From an uncultured Ignavibacteriota bacterium (GTDB lineage Bacteria > Bacteroidota > Ignavibacteria > Tepidaquicellales > Tepidaquicellaceae), in assembly GCA_903831845.1 (NCBI GenBank), contig CAIKZJ010000049.1, positions 1 to 33,222 on the forward strand: DNA of 33,222 nucleotides, in the 5' to 3' direction. The notes below the pieces were generated by a model. It had not been told where the DNA came from. It did no database searches and saw only the letters and a program-made list of their open reading frames with translations. Below, one piece after another: positions 16,875 to 25,667 of this stretch (positions are counted from its first letter, which is position 1; each line of letters begins with the position of its first letter). The translations under genes and the position numbers were made by a program.

Positions 16875-16904
16875 CTCATTCCCAAGCTGGAGCTTGGGAA
16901 TGAG
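16875..16904. repeat. Palindromic unit with 14-bp arms (CCCAAGCT-GG-AGCTTGGG type)
   Basis: CTCATTCCCAAGCT, GG, AGCTTGGGAATGAG is a perfect 14-bp inverted repeat, the longest in the window. The central CCCAA...TTGGG is shared with the hairpins at 2945-2968 and 16931-16956. Confidence 0.85.
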
Positions 16905-16930
16905 GAGAGTGCCAAGGACCTAATATTGCG

Positions 16931-16956
16931 CGTGCCCAAAGAGGACTTTGGGCACG
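16931..16956. repeat. Palindromic REP-like unit (CCCAAAG-AGGA-CTTTGGG type)
   Basis: CGTGCCCAAAG, AGGA, CTTTGGGCACG is a perfect 11-bp hairpin. The core and loop are identical to the unit at 2945-2968. The tail GGGCACGAGATA recurs again at 16983-16994 after a small AACC-TTC-GGTT hairpin, so a third, partly rearranged unit follows. Confidence 0.85.
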
Positions 16957-16971
16957 AGATACAAAAAACGA

Positions 16972-16996
16972 ACCTTCGGTTTGGGCACGAGATATA
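16972..16996. repeat. Third, degenerate unit of the same repeat cluster
   Basis: A short AACC-TTC-GGTT hairpin runs into TTGGGCACGAGATATA, nearly the same flank as that following 16931-16956 (GGGCACGAGATACA). It appears to be a related or decayed copy. Confidence 0.6.
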
Positions 16997-17014
16997 AAAT
17001 TAATATTGAATGTA

Positions 17015-18367
17015 CTATTTAATCCCTTCAATCCACTTCGCTATTTCATCTATAACCGTGTCGTTGAAATTATTGTAATAATAACCGGGAATGCTCTTAT
17101 TCTTGAAACTTTCCTCCGGTGTCTTCGACGTAGCGAAACCGTGGTCCATATTAGGTATCAGAAGGAATTTCGCCTTCCCGGGACTGTACGTGTTCACGAT
17201 TTTTTCTATGTCTTCATGCTCCTTCGTCGAAAATGCCTCGAAATCCCCTTCGCCTCTGATAATCAGCACGTTCGCTTTTACGTTCTTCCAGACGAGCGGC
17301 ATGTTTAGGTCGTTTAGTTCCTGCCAGAACTTGTAATGCCTCGACCATACGTGATCGCCGCCGTCGAATTCGAGATATTCCTTCATTTCATTTTTCAGTT
17401 CGGGAGTAACTGCAAGGTCTTTCGGATGTTTTTTCAGAACCAGATAATCGTACAGGACTTTAATCATATCAGTCACGACCTTCTCGTTCTCGATGTAATC
17501 GACTCCGGATATGGGATTCTGGAAACGGAACATATCTATAATATACTCATACCACGTCTTTAGCCCTGTTCCGCATACAATGACTCCTTTCGCGACCCTG
17601 TCCTTATCTACCATCGGCGCTTCATATCCACCGAGCGAATGGCCGAACACGAATACATTGTCCTTATCGACAAAATCGTAAGTCAGCATTTTCTGGAATC
17701 CCGCTTCGAACGCCTCAAGTTCCGTGCTGTAGTCGATTTCAAAGCAATCGGGAGTGTTATAGCAGTCTCCCATCGCGGGTTTCTCGACTCTGAAAACTGA
17801 ATAACCCTTTTCGCTTAGTTTCTCTACGACCTGCCCGTACGGATGTTTGCCGATGTTATCGAGAGAATAGCACATGTAACCGGGAATGAATAATATTGTT
17901 TTAAACTTTCCTTCCTTCTTCGGCTTGGTCGCGATTATTCTGAGGTATCCGTCTTTGAATTTCACTTCGTCATAAATTACGTCGTACTTGTCAGACTTTT
18001 CGAATGGCAGCGGCTCGGCAACACCCGACAGAACGAGATTAAGTCCGCTCCTGACAACGGCAAATTTCACGGGTATCTTTTCGCGGAAATTCTTGACGGC
18101 GTCCCTGTATTCCTTTACTGTCCTGACATTCGCGTCGTTAACGGATTTCAGCACGTCGTTGATTTTTATTCCGAGTTTATCGGCGGTGGAATTGGCGGTA
18201 ACGTTTGTAACCGCAAGACCTTCATTAGTTTCAAGATTCAGAGCGGTCTTAATGGAATCGTTGACTTCAACGAGCCTGAGACCGAGAAAAGCTTTTCGGG
18301 TAATATTCTGTGAATATGCAGTTGATACAATAAGCAGAATTACGAATGGTAATAATAGTTTTTTCAT
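17015..18367 (-). CDS. Exported PDZ-alpha/beta hydrolase fusion
   Basis: This 450-aa protein has a signal peptide (MKKLLLPFVILLIVSTAYSQ), so it acts in the periplasm or is surface-linked. Residues about 25-115 form a PDZ-like domain (KAFLGLRLVEV... ADKLGIKINDVLKSVND). Residues about 128-450 form an alpha/beta hydrolase: the nucleophile elbow GHSLGG with S244, a candidate acid D375 (RGEGDFEAF) and a candidate histidine H409 (PNMDHGF). The insertion between S244 and D375 is large and would form a lid. The substrate is unknown; peptide, ester and acyl substrates are all possible, and dienelactone-hydrolase or S9-peptidase-like enzymes are the nearest fold relatives. PDZ domains are common on proteases but seldom fused to alpha/beta hydrolases. 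It stands alone, flanked by repeats on one side and an unrelated gene on the other. Confidence 0.85.
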   Translation of the reverse strand: MKKLLLPFVILLIVSTAYSQNITRKAFLGLRLVEVNDSIKTALNLETNEGLAVTNVTANSTADKLGIKINDVLKSVNDANVRTVKEYRDAVKNFREKIPVKFAVVRSGLNLVLSGVAEPLPFEKSDKYDVIYDEVKFKDGYLRIIATKPKKEGKFKTILFIPGYMCYSLDNIGKHPYGQVVEKLSEKGYSVFRVEKPAMGDCYNTPDCFEIDYSTELEAFEAGFQKMLTYDFVDKDNVFVFGHSLGGYEAPMVDKDRVAKGVIVCGTGLKTWYEYIIDMFRFQNPISGVDYIENEKVVTDMIKVLYDYLVLKKHPKDLAVTPELKNEMKEYLEFDGGDHVWSRHYKFWQELNDLNMPLVWKNVKANVLIIRGEGDFEAFSTKEHEDIEKIVNTYSPGKAKFLLIPNMDHGFATSKTPEESFKNKSIPGYYYNNFNDTVIDEIAKWIEGIK

Positions 18368-18435
18368 AGCATAATTTTTATTCTGTTTACGGGGATTTGT
18401 TTACAAAGTTACTGTTATTTTAATTGAATATTATT

Positions 18436-19398
18436 TTATTTGCCCCATTTTTCATAGCTACCGAGAGCTTGGTCAATGTATCTGTTGAGTTTTGTATTTC
18501 CTGCTTGACGCTTTAACCGAATCAGGAATTCCCTTGCAACCGTTTTATCATTCTTTTTCGTATAATAATCCACACAATCCCATACCAGCACTTCGCAGTC
18601 GATTGACTCAGGTTTATGAGCGAAAAAGGTTTCTATATCCGTAATAAAAGAATCATCATATTTATAATTATATTGTTTTCGATACTGAACACAAAACAAG
18701 AAAAGATTGTCAATGAAATTTAAATTTATATATTTTCTTACATATACCATTCCGGAATCAATATCTTCTTGCACTGAGCCAGAACCCGTTTTTATAAAAT
18801 TAAGATTTTTCTCTAATTTGGAAAGTAAGATGTGTATAGAAACAAGTGAATCCGGCTCCGGCTGAACACTGAATTCTATTGTATTTGATATAGCACTCCT
18901 TATAAAAACCGTAGACGGGGATTCTATCCTGTACCTGCAAACCGCTTTATAATTACCTGCTCTGAAATATTCACTATAAATTATATGCTCGCCTCTAAAA
19001 TAATCATTGAGATTGTCTGTTACTGAATAGTCTTCTCCCGGCTTGAGTATTTTATAGCTATCATGAAAATAATCAGGTTCAATACCGCTCCATTTCACTG
19101 TATCTTTTTCATCTCGGATACATGTTATCCTTTGGGCAAGAGAGTTTGGGAAAAAATACGTTACAGATATAGTATCAATTTTCTTTCCTGTATTAAGAAT
19201 TCTGAAAGTTATTTCTATATTTTCCCCGAATGAATAAATATTTTTGTTCGTAGATATTTCAAACTTGAAGTCATGCTCTGTAGTATCATGATTCAATAAT
19301 TCGGCAGATATAATGCTATTTGAGAAAAGGCTATTAATAATTGACAGCAGCAAGAAGATAACCAGCGGAAATGGCGCAATAAATTTGATTTTATTCAT
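18436..19398 (-). CDS. Hypothetical secreted protein with Ig-like N-terminal domain
   Basis: I do not recognise this 320-aa protein. It starts with a hydrophobic segment (FIAPFPLVIFLLLSIINSLF) that looks like a signal peptide, possibly uncleaved. Residues about 45-190 are beta-rich and resemble Ig-like or BsuPI-type domains (ISTNKNIYSFGENIEITFRILNTG... LKPGEDYSVTDNL... YKAVCRYRI). Residues about 200-320 are predicted helical and charged, with cysteines C231, C273 and C280 by eye. Base composition is clearly more A/T-rich than the flanking genes, and Lys/Asn/Ile are abundant, which may mean recent acquisition or weak constraint. Its start is 267 bases upstream-facing to the malic enzyme gene, so the two are divergently transcribed. 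Confidence 0.7.
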   Translation of the reverse strand: MNKIKFIAPFPLVIFLLLSIINSLFSNSIISAELLNHDTTEHDFKFEISTNKNIYSFGENIEITFRILNTGKKIDTISVTYFFPNSLAQRITCIRDEKDTVKWSGIEPDYFHDSYKILKPGEDYSVTDNLNDYFRGEHIIYSEYFRAGNYKAVCRYRIESPSTVFIRSAISNTIEFSVQPEPDSLVSIHILLSKLEKNLNFIKTGSGSVQEDIDSGMVYVRKYINLNFIDNLFLFCVQYRKQYNYKYDDSFITDIETFFAHKPESIDCEVLVWDCVDYYTKKNDKTVAREFLIRLKRQAGNTKLNRYIDQALGSYEKWGK

Positions 19399-19486
19399 AA
19401 GCCCGGATTTATTGTGTTAATATATTATGAAATTATAATGCAAATTAATATGCATTTCTGTTATTGTCTTTTATAAAGACTTAAAT

Positions 19487-19504
19487 AAACCGTTGAAACG
19501 GTTT
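19487..19504. repeat. Palindromic unit AAACCGTT-GA-AACGGTTT
   Basis: A perfect 8-bp inverted repeat with GA loop, in the 267-base gap between the divergent genes at 18436 and 19666. It shares the GTTGAAAC centre with the next unit. Confidence 0.75.
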
Positions 19505-19528
19505 TCAATCTATTCTCTATTTCTTAAT

Positions 19529-19548
19529 CCCACGGTTGAAACCGTGGG
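19529..19548. repeat. Palindromic unit CCCACGGTT-GA-AACCGTGGG
   Basis: A perfect 9-bp inverted repeat with GA loop, followed by CTACGG. It is a relative of 19487-19504: both share GTTGAAAC and a G/C-rich outer stem. No T-run follows, so a terminator role is unlikely. Confidence 0.78.
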
Positions 19549-19665
19549 CTACGGAATAATCATATCATTCGCTGAAAGCAAAAATTACTGAAAAATTTTA
19601 TCTTATAATCAAAAAACATTTTCACTATATTTATACATACCTCATTTTAAATAAAAACTACAATC

Positions 19666-21924
19666 ATGATCAGGAAACAAGACGCTCTGGATTATCACAA
19701 GACCGGACGTCCGGGTAAAATCGAAGTCATCTCCTCAAAGCCCTGCGCAACGCAAAGAGACCTGTCTCTCGCATACACTCCCGGAGTCGCGGAACCATGT
19801 CTGGAAATCGAAAAGAATCCTCTGGACGCTTATCATTACACCGCAAAAGGAAATCTCGTAGCCGTCGTATCGAACGGCACGGCCGTGCTCGGACTCGGCA
19901 ATATCGGCGCTCTCGCCGGCAAACCCGTAATGGAAGGCAAGGGTGTTCTGTTCAAAAGATTCGCGGACGTTGATGTTTTCGACATAGAACTTAACACCGA
20001 AGACTCAGACGAGATCATAAAGGCCGTAAAGCTTCTCGAGCCTACTTTCGGCGGTATCAACCTTGAAGATATTAAAGCTCCCGAGTGTTTTTACATAGAA
20101 GAAGAACTCAAGAAAATAATGTCGATACCCGTCTTTCACGACGACCAGCACGGCACCGCCATCATCAGCGGCGCGGCGCTTATCAACGCCCTTGAGATAG
20201 TAAACAAGAAAATCGGCGACGTTAAGGTGGTATTCAGCGGAGCGGGCGCGGCCGGCATCGCATGCGCAAAGCTTTACGAATCCCTTGGAGTCAGACACGA
20301 GAACATTGTTCTTGTTGACACTAAAGGAGTGTGTTACAAAGGGCGCAAGGAAGGAATGAACAAGTACAAGGATTATTTCGCCGTGGACACAGACAAGAGA
20401 ACTCTTGCAGACGTTATGAAAGACGCCGATGTATTCTGCGGAGTATCGAAGAAGGGCGTGCTCTCGAAGGAAATGGTCAAATCGATGGCAAAAGACCCGA
20501 TTGTTTTCGCAATGGCGAACCCAGACCCTGAAATAACATACGACGACGCGAAAGACGCAAGAGAAGACGTGATAATGGCAACGGGCAGAAGCGATTATCC
20601 GAACCAGGTCAACAACGTTCTCGGATTCCCGTTCATATTCCGCGGAGCGCTTGACGTTCGCGCATCTACAATAAACGACGAAATGAAAATCGCTGCGTCT
20701 CACGCACTAGCTCAGCTTGCAAAAGAGGATGTACCCGATTCTGTTATCAGAGCATACGGCGGTAAGAGGATTGAATTCGGAAGAGAGTATATCATTCCGA
20801 AGCCATTCGACCCGCGCGTGTTACTCTGGGAAGCCCCTGCTGTGGCAAAAGCGGCGATGGACACGGGCGTGGCGCAGAATCCTATACAGGATTTCGAGGC
20901 CTACAAGGACGCACTCGACGCGCGTCTGGGCAAATCGCGCGAAATTATGAGATTCTTCATTCACAAGGCGCAGAAAACAAACAAGAAAATCGTGTTCCCC
21001 GAAGGAGAGGAAAAAAGCATTCTCCGCGCAGCGCAGATTATAACGGACGAAAAAATCGCGACCCCTATACTTCTCGGTAACAAGAAAGTAATACAGAAAA
21101 ACATTGAGGAACTCGGACTAAGCATAGAAGCCGATGACTTCGTCATAATGGACCCCGTCACTTCCAAGAAGAGCGAAAAATATCTGGAGGAATTCTATAA
21201 CCTCAGAAAAAGAAAAGGAATAACATACTTCGACGCAAAGAGACTCATCAAAACACCGAATATCTACGGAATGATGATGGTCAGAAACGGAGAGGCTGAC
21301 GGACTCATATCAGGGCTTACTCAGCACTATCCTGATACTGTGAAACCCGCTCTGCAGATTATCGGCAAGGACGACGGTGTGAGGAACATAGCGGGCATGT
21401 ACATGCTTGTGTTCAAGAACCAGAGGATATTCATCGCCGACGCTACTGTAAATATCGACCCGAACGCTGAAGAGTTAGCCGAAATCGCCATGCTCGTTGC
21501 GGACAAGGTCAAACAGCTCGGAGTGATACCGAAAATTGCTATGCTTTCATTCAGCAACTTCGGAAGCACGAGACATCCGTTCACGGAAAAGGTGCGCATC
21601 GCGACTCAAATAGTGAAATCAAAACGGCCGGATCTTACGATTGAAGGCGAAATGATGGCCGATACGGCGATGAACCCGGAAATCATCAACGAGTTCTTCC
21701 CGTTCAGCGACCTGAAAGAAAAAGCTAACACGCTTGTTTGCCCGGGACTAACATCCGCGAACATTGCATACAAACTACTGACATATCTCGGAAACGCTGT
21801 CGCTATCGGACCTATACTTCTCGGAATAAAGAAACCCGTTTACTTGCTCGGACCGGGATGTTACGTCGAAGATATCGTAAATATGACGGCCATGGCTGTA
21901 TACGAAGCGGAAAGCAAGAAATAG
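19666..21924 (+). CDS. maeB: NADP-type malic enzyme fused to a phosphotransacetylase-like domain
   Basis: This 752-aa protein oxidatively decarboxylates malate to pyruvate with NAD(P)+. Residues about 15-150 are the malic enzyme N-domain ([15 protein letters not shown] and the active-site region [15 protein letters not shown]). About 160-400 is the Rossmann domain with GAGAAG in [16 protein letters not shown]. About 430-750 is a phosphate acetyltransferase-like domain, starting [17 protein letters not shown] and containing [18 protein letters not shown]. The length matches the E. coli MaeB type (759 aa), in which the C-terminal part is regulatory, responding to acetyl-CoA and other ligands, and not known as a working transacetylase. 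It is monocistronic, with a strong terminator right after it. A separate pta gene (6353-7348) performs the transacetylase step. Confidence 0.95.
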   Translation: MIRKQDALDYHKTGRPGKIEVISSKPCATQRDLSLAYTPGVAEPCLEIEKNPLDAYHYTAKGNLVAVVSNGTAVLGLGNIGALAGKPVMEGKGVLFKRFADVDVFDIELNTEDSDEIIKAVKLLEPTFGGINLEDIKAPECFYIEEELKKIMSIPVFHDDQHGTAIISGAALINALEIVNKKIGDVKVVFSGAGAAGIACAKLYESLGVRHENIVLVDTKGVCYKGRKEGMNKYKDYFAVDTDKRTLADVMKDADVFCGVSKKGVLSKEMVKSMAKDPIVFAMANPDPEITYDDAKDAREDVIMATGRSDYPNQVNNVLGFPFIFRGALDVRASTINDEMKIAASHALAQLAKEDVPDSVIRAYGGKRIEFGREYIIPKPFDPRVLLWEAPAVAKAAMDTGVAQNPIQDFEAYKDALDARLGKSREIMRFFIHKAQKTNKKIVFPEGEEKSILRAAQIITDEKIATPILLGNKKVIQKNIEELGLSIEADDFVIMDPVTSKKSEKYLEEFYNLRKRKGITYFDAKRLIKTPNIYGMMMVRNGEADGLISGLTQHYPDTVKPALQIIGKDDGVRNIAGMYMLVFKNQRIFIADATVNIDPNAEELAEIAMLVADKVKQLGVIPKIAMLSFSNFGSTRHPFTEKVRIATQIVKSKRPDLTIEGEMMADTAMNPEIINEFFPFSDLKEKANTLVCPGLTSANIAYKLLTYLGNAVAIGPILLGIKKPVYLLGPGCYVEDIVNMTAMAVYEAESKK

Positions 21925-21942
21925 AAATTCAATTCTTAAAAT

Positions 21943-21973
21943 AAAAAAGGCTGCGTAAAACGCAGCCTTTTTT
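21943..21973. terminator. Bidirectional terminator between maeB and the Asp-box protein gene
   Basis: AAAAAAGGCTGCG, loop TAAAA, CGCAGCCTTTTTT is a 13-bp stem with T-runs on both strands, placed between convergent genes. Confidence 0.92.
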
Positions 21974-21992
21974 TACTTTTATTCAGAAGTAC

Positions 21993-23786
21993 TTATTTAA
22001 CCAGTATCATTTTCTTTGTTTCGCTGAATCCGTCCGAAGAGGATAAAGTGTAGAAATATATTCCGCTTGTAAGACCGGAACCGTCGAATTCGACTTCCTT
22101 GGTGCCTGCCGAGACTGTTTCGTTGTTTGCAAGAGTTCCGACAAGCTGTCCGAGTATATTATAAACCTTCAAAGTTATTTTCGAAGCTTTTGATACGTCG
22201 AACCTGATTTTGGTCGAAGGGTTGAAAGGATTCGGGTAATTCTGTTTCAGAGAGAACTTTTCGGGCACATTTGAGCCTATGTTCTGAATGCCGACGTTAG
22301 CCGGATTGAAGGTTCTGTATACCTGATACACTCTGTATGTCGGCGCGTTATCCGTAAAGCTCTGGCTTCCGGGACCTCTGGTCGCCTGAAACTTGATCTT
22401 GAACGATGTGTTCGTATTACCTGTCAGCGAAAGAACCGGATAAAGTTCATCCCAGGTAGGCGTGTTCGTAAGTTTTACGGGATTTGCCCAAGTTGCGCCG
22501 CCGTTATCCGAATACGTGACCCAGATATTGTTATACGTAAATCCGTCCAGCGAATCTCCGGGCTGGAATCCCGAAAAAGCCACGCAGATTCTGGAGCCGT
22601 CTTCGGAAAAAGCGATGCTCGGGTGTGAAACGGGCGTTACACCGACCTGAAGGCTCTGTCTGTTATTGAACAAAGCCGTATCGGAGATGATATTGATATT
22701 GCTCTTGCCTGCAACTTCAACGGGCAGACCGCCGTTTATGCCGGGCGAGCTGAAAAGTATCTTGCATCCCTGATTGTAACCCGAATTCTGGCCGCCGGTA
22801 GGAAGCCTGTACAAAGTGCTCCACACAGCTGCCCAGGTCGCGCCTGTGCCGGGTTTATAAGCCGCGTCTATGCCGAACCAGGGGCTGCATGTATCGCCGT
22901 TAACGACTCCGCCGAAGCCGCGCGACATCTGAATAGTGCCGAGCGAACTCCATGTAGTGCCGCCGTCGGACGATGTTTTATATCTTATTGCGTAATCGTT
23001 CGTGCCCGTTGTGGTGTCATTATCATACCACAATCCGAACAGGTTATTGCCTTTCGATATCATTCTGTACCTGACGTTACCTTCGATGCCGTTACCCTGT
23101 GTCGCCAATACTGTTTTCCCGGACATTGTATTTGAGACAACGTCATACTTACAGAAGAAAAGAGTATCGACGCTCGGTGAAGTCGTAAACGGAGAGCTGA
23201 AAAATCCTCCGTAAAAATTACCGGTTATGAAAGCCCCGAAATAGTCTCTGCCTGGTTCAGGCACATACGCTGAATTAAACGAGCCGGATCCGAGGAACGG
23301 GTCCGTCCACGCTCCGCCGCGCGAATTCGAACCGTTGTATTTCCTTCCGGACAGCACTACGCCGGGATTTCCGCCGTAGATGTAATACGCTATATCCGGG
23401 TATCCGCTCCTGGCCGGAAGAGTAGTAAGCTGCAGAGGCGTCTCCCATGTAACACCGCCGTTATAGCTCAGGATATAGAAAGCAAGTCTTGTGGATGTGC
23501 CTGTCGGGTCTGTCGAGTCGACCGAAGGATACGCAATTACAACCGTATCGCCATGGACGAACAACTGATGGAGGCACGCGCCGTTTGTCTGGTAATCCCA
23601 GAAGTTTGACGCAACCGTTACAGCGCCGGGGTAAGTCTCGAGAATTGTCTTCCCGTATTTAACTACTTCAGGCGCCTGCCCTTTACCGTCTTCATAGTAG
23701 TAAGGCAGAGGGGCTGATTTTTGGAATTGGGCTAAAAGAATTGAAGTAACTGTCAAAAACAGTAATAAGAAGGTAACCCTTTTCAT
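21993..23786 (-). CDS. Type IX-secreted protein with Asp-box (sialidase-like) repeats
   Basis: This 597-aa secreted protein has a signal peptide (MKRVTFLLLFLTVTSILLAQ). At least three Asp-box repeats of the SxDxGxxW kind mark a beta-propeller: YNGGVTWETP near 150, SSDGGTTWSS near 290 and YSDNGGATWANP near 440. The end is a type A sorting domain (about 515-597) with FSLKQNYPNPFNP, then KVYNILGQLV and KKMILVK. The propeller resembles sialidases or BNR proteins, but the RIP motif and catalytic residues of true sialidases were not identified, so glycan hydrolysis is not claimed. A strong Shine-Dalgarno (AAAGGAG, about 6 bases before the ATG) is present, unlike many neighbours. The gene shares the terminator at 21943-21973 with maeB. 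It is likely a surface or extracellular carbohydrate-binding or processing protein. Confidence 0.9.
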   Translation of the reverse strand: MKRVTFLLLFLTVTSILLAQFQKSAPLPYYYEDGKGQAPEVVKYGKTILETYPGAVTVASNFWDYQTNGACLHQLFVHGDTVVIAYPSVDSTDPTGTSTRLAFYILSYNGGVTWETPLQLTTLPARSGYPDIAYYIYGGNPGVVLSGRKYNGSNSRGGAWTDPFLGSGSFNSAYVPEPGRDYFGAFITGNFYGGFFSSPFTTSPSVDTLFFCKYDVVSNTMSGKTVLATQGNGIEGNVRYRMISKGNNLFGLWYDNDTTTGTNDYAIRYKTSSDGGTTWSSLGTIQMSRGFGGVVNGDTCSPWFGIDAAYKPGTGATWAAVWSTLYRLPTGGQNSGYNQGCKILFSSPGINGGLPVEVAGKSNINIISDTALFNNRQSLQVGVTPVSHPSIAFSEDGSRICVAFSGFQPGDSLDGFTYNNIWVTYSDNGGATWANPVKLTNTPTWDELYPVLSLTGNTNTSFKIKFQATRGPGSQSFTDNAPTYRVYQVYRTFNPANVGIQNIGSNVPEKFSLKQNYPNPFNPSTKIRFDVSKASKITLKVYNILGQLVGTLANNETVSAGTKEVEFDGSGLTSGIYFYTLSSSDGFSETKKMILVK

Positions 23787-23873
23787 AGCTGCTCCTTTTA
23801 AAATTAAGAAATGATGATTTTCCTTATATGTTAATTATACGGAACATGCCTTAAAAAAGATACAGAGAAACTA

Positions 23874-24113
23874 TTAATTCAGCCCGCACATCCCGCCGGA
23901 ACAGCCGCCGTAAGAAGGCGTACCGCAGGAACCGTCCGAGCACCCCCCCGAAAAACTATCGGATTTAAAGCTCGAAGAGAACGCCGATACGAGTTTTACG
24001 TTCTTTTTAGAACTGCATTTGGGACAGACAACGTCCTCTTTGCTTGATGATGATTTGTGCAGAACGTCATAAACCGTTCCGCATTCCTTGCATTTATATT
24101 CGAATATTGGCAT
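23874..24113 (-). CDS. FmdB-family zinc-ribbon protein
   Basis: This 79-aa protein belongs to the FmdB putative regulatory family. It begins MPIFEYKCKECGTVYDV; the cysteine pairs C8/C11 and C30/C33 form the zinc ribbon. The rest is a Ser/Gly tail with four further cysteines (C58, C63, C71, C76) that is not part of the ribbon and resembles the tails often seen in this family. Its function is unproven; the family was named from a regulator linked to formamidase or formate metabolism. It stands alone between the Asp-box gene and the sigma factor. Confidence 0.9.
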   Translation of the reverse strand: MPIFEYKCKECGTVYDVLHKSSSSKEDVVCPKCSSKKNVKLVSAFSSSFKSDSFSGGCSDGSCGTPSYGGCSGGMCGLN

Positions 24114-24260
24114 AACTTAAATTTTAATTATTAGTTGCTATTAGCAAATATAATTTTTATAAATGAAAAATTAAACATCAAAATAAAAAATTTTCTGCGG
24201 CTCCAAAAGTCTTCTTTAAAGAACGGTCCTTCGGCAAGAGGGTCATACAAGGCTCTTGCA

Positions 24261-24296
24261 CATAAAAAAAGGCTGAATTTTGTTCAGCCTTTGTTT
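24261..24296 (-). terminator. Terminator of the sigma factor gene
   Basis: AAAGGCTGAA, loop TTTTG, TTCAGCCTTT is a perfect 10-bp stem (24268-24292). The minus strand then reads TTTTTT-like, and it lies 67 bases past the sigma gene stop. The rest of the 245-base gap holds no supported gene. Confidence 0.9.
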
Positions 24297-24358
24297 TATA
24301 ATCGTCTATGTATTTTTCAGTAATTACTAATTATTAATTATTAATTACTAATCGAAAA

Positions 24359-25216
24359 TTACTGTCCGAGATATGCCTTAAGCGTCTTGCTTCTGGACGC
24401 CTGTCTGAGTCTGCGGATAGCTTTTTCCTTGATCTGTCTTACGCGTTCTCTCGTAAGCTTATACTTGTCGCCTATTTCCTCGAGCGTTAAAGGATTTTCC
24501 TTTTCAAGTCCGTAATAAAGTTTTACGACTTCTTTTTCGCGCTGGGAAAGCGTGTCGAGAGCGCGTTCAATTTCTATTCTGAGAGAGTCTTTAAGAAGTC
24601 CCTGGTCGGGCATCTTTTCCGCCTTATCCGGCATTATGTCGATAAGTTTCGTGTCCTCGCCGTGAATGCTGGGCGCGTCCATTGACACATGACCGCTTGA
24701 ATTTTTCAGGGTTTCCTGGACTTCATATATGCTCATATCAAGCTGTTCGGCGATTTCAAGAACGTTCGGAGCTCTTTCGTTCCTCTGTTCGAGTTCGCTT
24801 ATTGTCTTCGAGATCTTGCTCTTCTGCTGGACAATGTTCAGTGGCAGTCTTACGACGCGCGACTGTTCGGCAAGCGCCTGAAGTATTGACTGTCTTATCC
24901 ACCATACGGCATAGGATATGAACTTGAAACCTCTCGTCTCGTCGAATTTTTTCGCTGCTTTGATCAATCCGAGATTTCCCTCGTTTATGAGGTCATTAAG
25001 CGAAAGTCCCTGATTCTGGTATTGTTTTGCAACGCTGACCACAAACCTGAGGTTAGCTTTAACCAGAGTATCGAGGGCTTTTTTGTCGCCCTTTTTGATT
25101 TTTTTCGCGCAGTCGATTTCGTCTGCAACGCTAAGAGGCGTCGTTTTACTGATCTCCTTTAGGTAAATATCCGTTGACTGATTTTCGCGGCTTGTGTATT
25201 GTTTGCCTAATTTCAT
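24359..25216 (-). CDS. rpoD: Primary-type sigma-70 factor (short RpoD/SigA form)
   Basis: This 285-aa sigma factor directs RNA polymerase to promoters. It lacks region 1.1 and the large non-conserved insert of the E. coli protein, as in the Bacteroidota primary sigma. Region 1.2 is at about 15-45 ([14 protein letters not shown]). Region 2 (about 55-125) includes [22 protein letters not shown] and the -10 contact stretch [10 protein letters not shown]. Region 3 follows with [10 protein letters not shown]. Region 4 (about 215-280) contains [20 protein letters not shown], the -35 helix-turn-helix. The gene follows rplW on the same strand but is separated by a 44-base hairpin (25266-25309) and so may have its own promoter. 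A housekeeping role is likely from length and conservation, but a paralogue elsewhere cannot be excluded. Confidence 0.92.
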   Translation of the reverse strand: MKLGKQYTSRENQSTDIYLKEISKTTPLSVADEIDCAKKIKKGDKKALDTLVKANLRFVVSVAKQYQNQGLSLNDLINEGNLGLIKAAKKFDETRGFKFISYAVWWIRQSILQALAEQSRVVRLPLNIVQQKSKISKTISELEQRNERAPNVLEIAEQLDMSIYEVQETLKNSSGHVSMDAPSIHGEDTKLIDIMPDKAEKMPDQGLLKDSLRIEIERALDTLSQREKEVVKLYYGLEKENPLTLEEIGDKYKLTRERVRQIKEKAIRRLRQASRSKTLKAYLGQ

Positions 25217-25265
25217 AATTTTTCCAAAACAGGTAAATTAACTTATCTGCTTTTTATTAAACTAC

Positions 25266-25309
25266 AAAAATAGGAACTTAGTTTCATCCGAAACCAAATC
25301 CCTATTTTT
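25266..25309 (-). terminator. Hairpin between rplW and the sigma factor gene
   Basis: Outer arms AAAAATAGG (25266-25274) and CCTATTTTT (25301-25309) pair perfectly, and inside them GTTTC-ATCC-GAAAC forms a second stem. T-rich flanks lie on both strands. It starts 42 bases after the rplW stop, so it is a good candidate for the end of the str-S10 operon. Confidence 0.7.
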
Positions 25310-25351
25310 ATTTAAATTTTTCGTTGTTCTTCTTTATTAATTCCCGAAATT

Positions 25352-25654
25352 TTATTCAGTAGGAGTTCCGCCGATTAAGTCAATCTTGTCTTCCTTGTGC
25401 AGGGTAACGATGGCTTTCTTTCTGTCAGCCCTGTATCCCGTGAACCTGCCTTTTCTTGTCATAAGAGCTTTCTGCTTGCCTTTCATTATGACGGTTCTGA
25501 CGCTTGTGACCCTTACGTTGAATTTCTTCTGGACAGCGTTTGCAATTTCAATCTTATTTGCGTCCAGACCGACTTCAAACGCGTACTGGTTCTTCTCTTC
25601 CTGAAGAATAGTGTTCTTTTCGGTTATTAACGGTCTGATTATGATTCTTTTCAT
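25352..25654 (-). CDS. rplW: 50S ribosomal protein L23
   Basis: This 100-aa protein sits at the ribosomal exit tunnel and docks trigger factor and signal recognition particle. The frame is open to an ATG 45 bases earlier that would overlap rplD, but starting at 25654 gives the normal N-terminus (MKRIIIRPLITEKN) and a 13-base gap after rplD. NQYAFEVGLDANKIEIANAV and VTSVRTVIMKGK are recognisable. It is the last gene of the ribosomal run here; rplB, its usual next neighbour, does not follow. Its first isoleucines are coded ATC, ATA, ATC and ATA, so the AUA codon is used even in a highly expressed gene. Confidence 0.93.
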   Translation of the reverse strand: MKRIIIRPLITEKNTILQEEKNQYAFEVGLDANKIEIANAVQKKFNVRVTSVRTVIMKGKQKALMTRKGRFTGYRADRKKAIVTLHKEDKIDLIGGTPTE

Positions 25655-25667
25655 TTTTTTAATTCTG

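Noticed and set aside
21993-23786. True sialidase assignment for the Asp-box protein
   Set aside because: Asp-boxes occur in many beta-propellers. The catalytic Arg triad, Tyr/Glu pair and an RIP/FRIP motif were not identified, so only a sialidase-like propeller is claimed.
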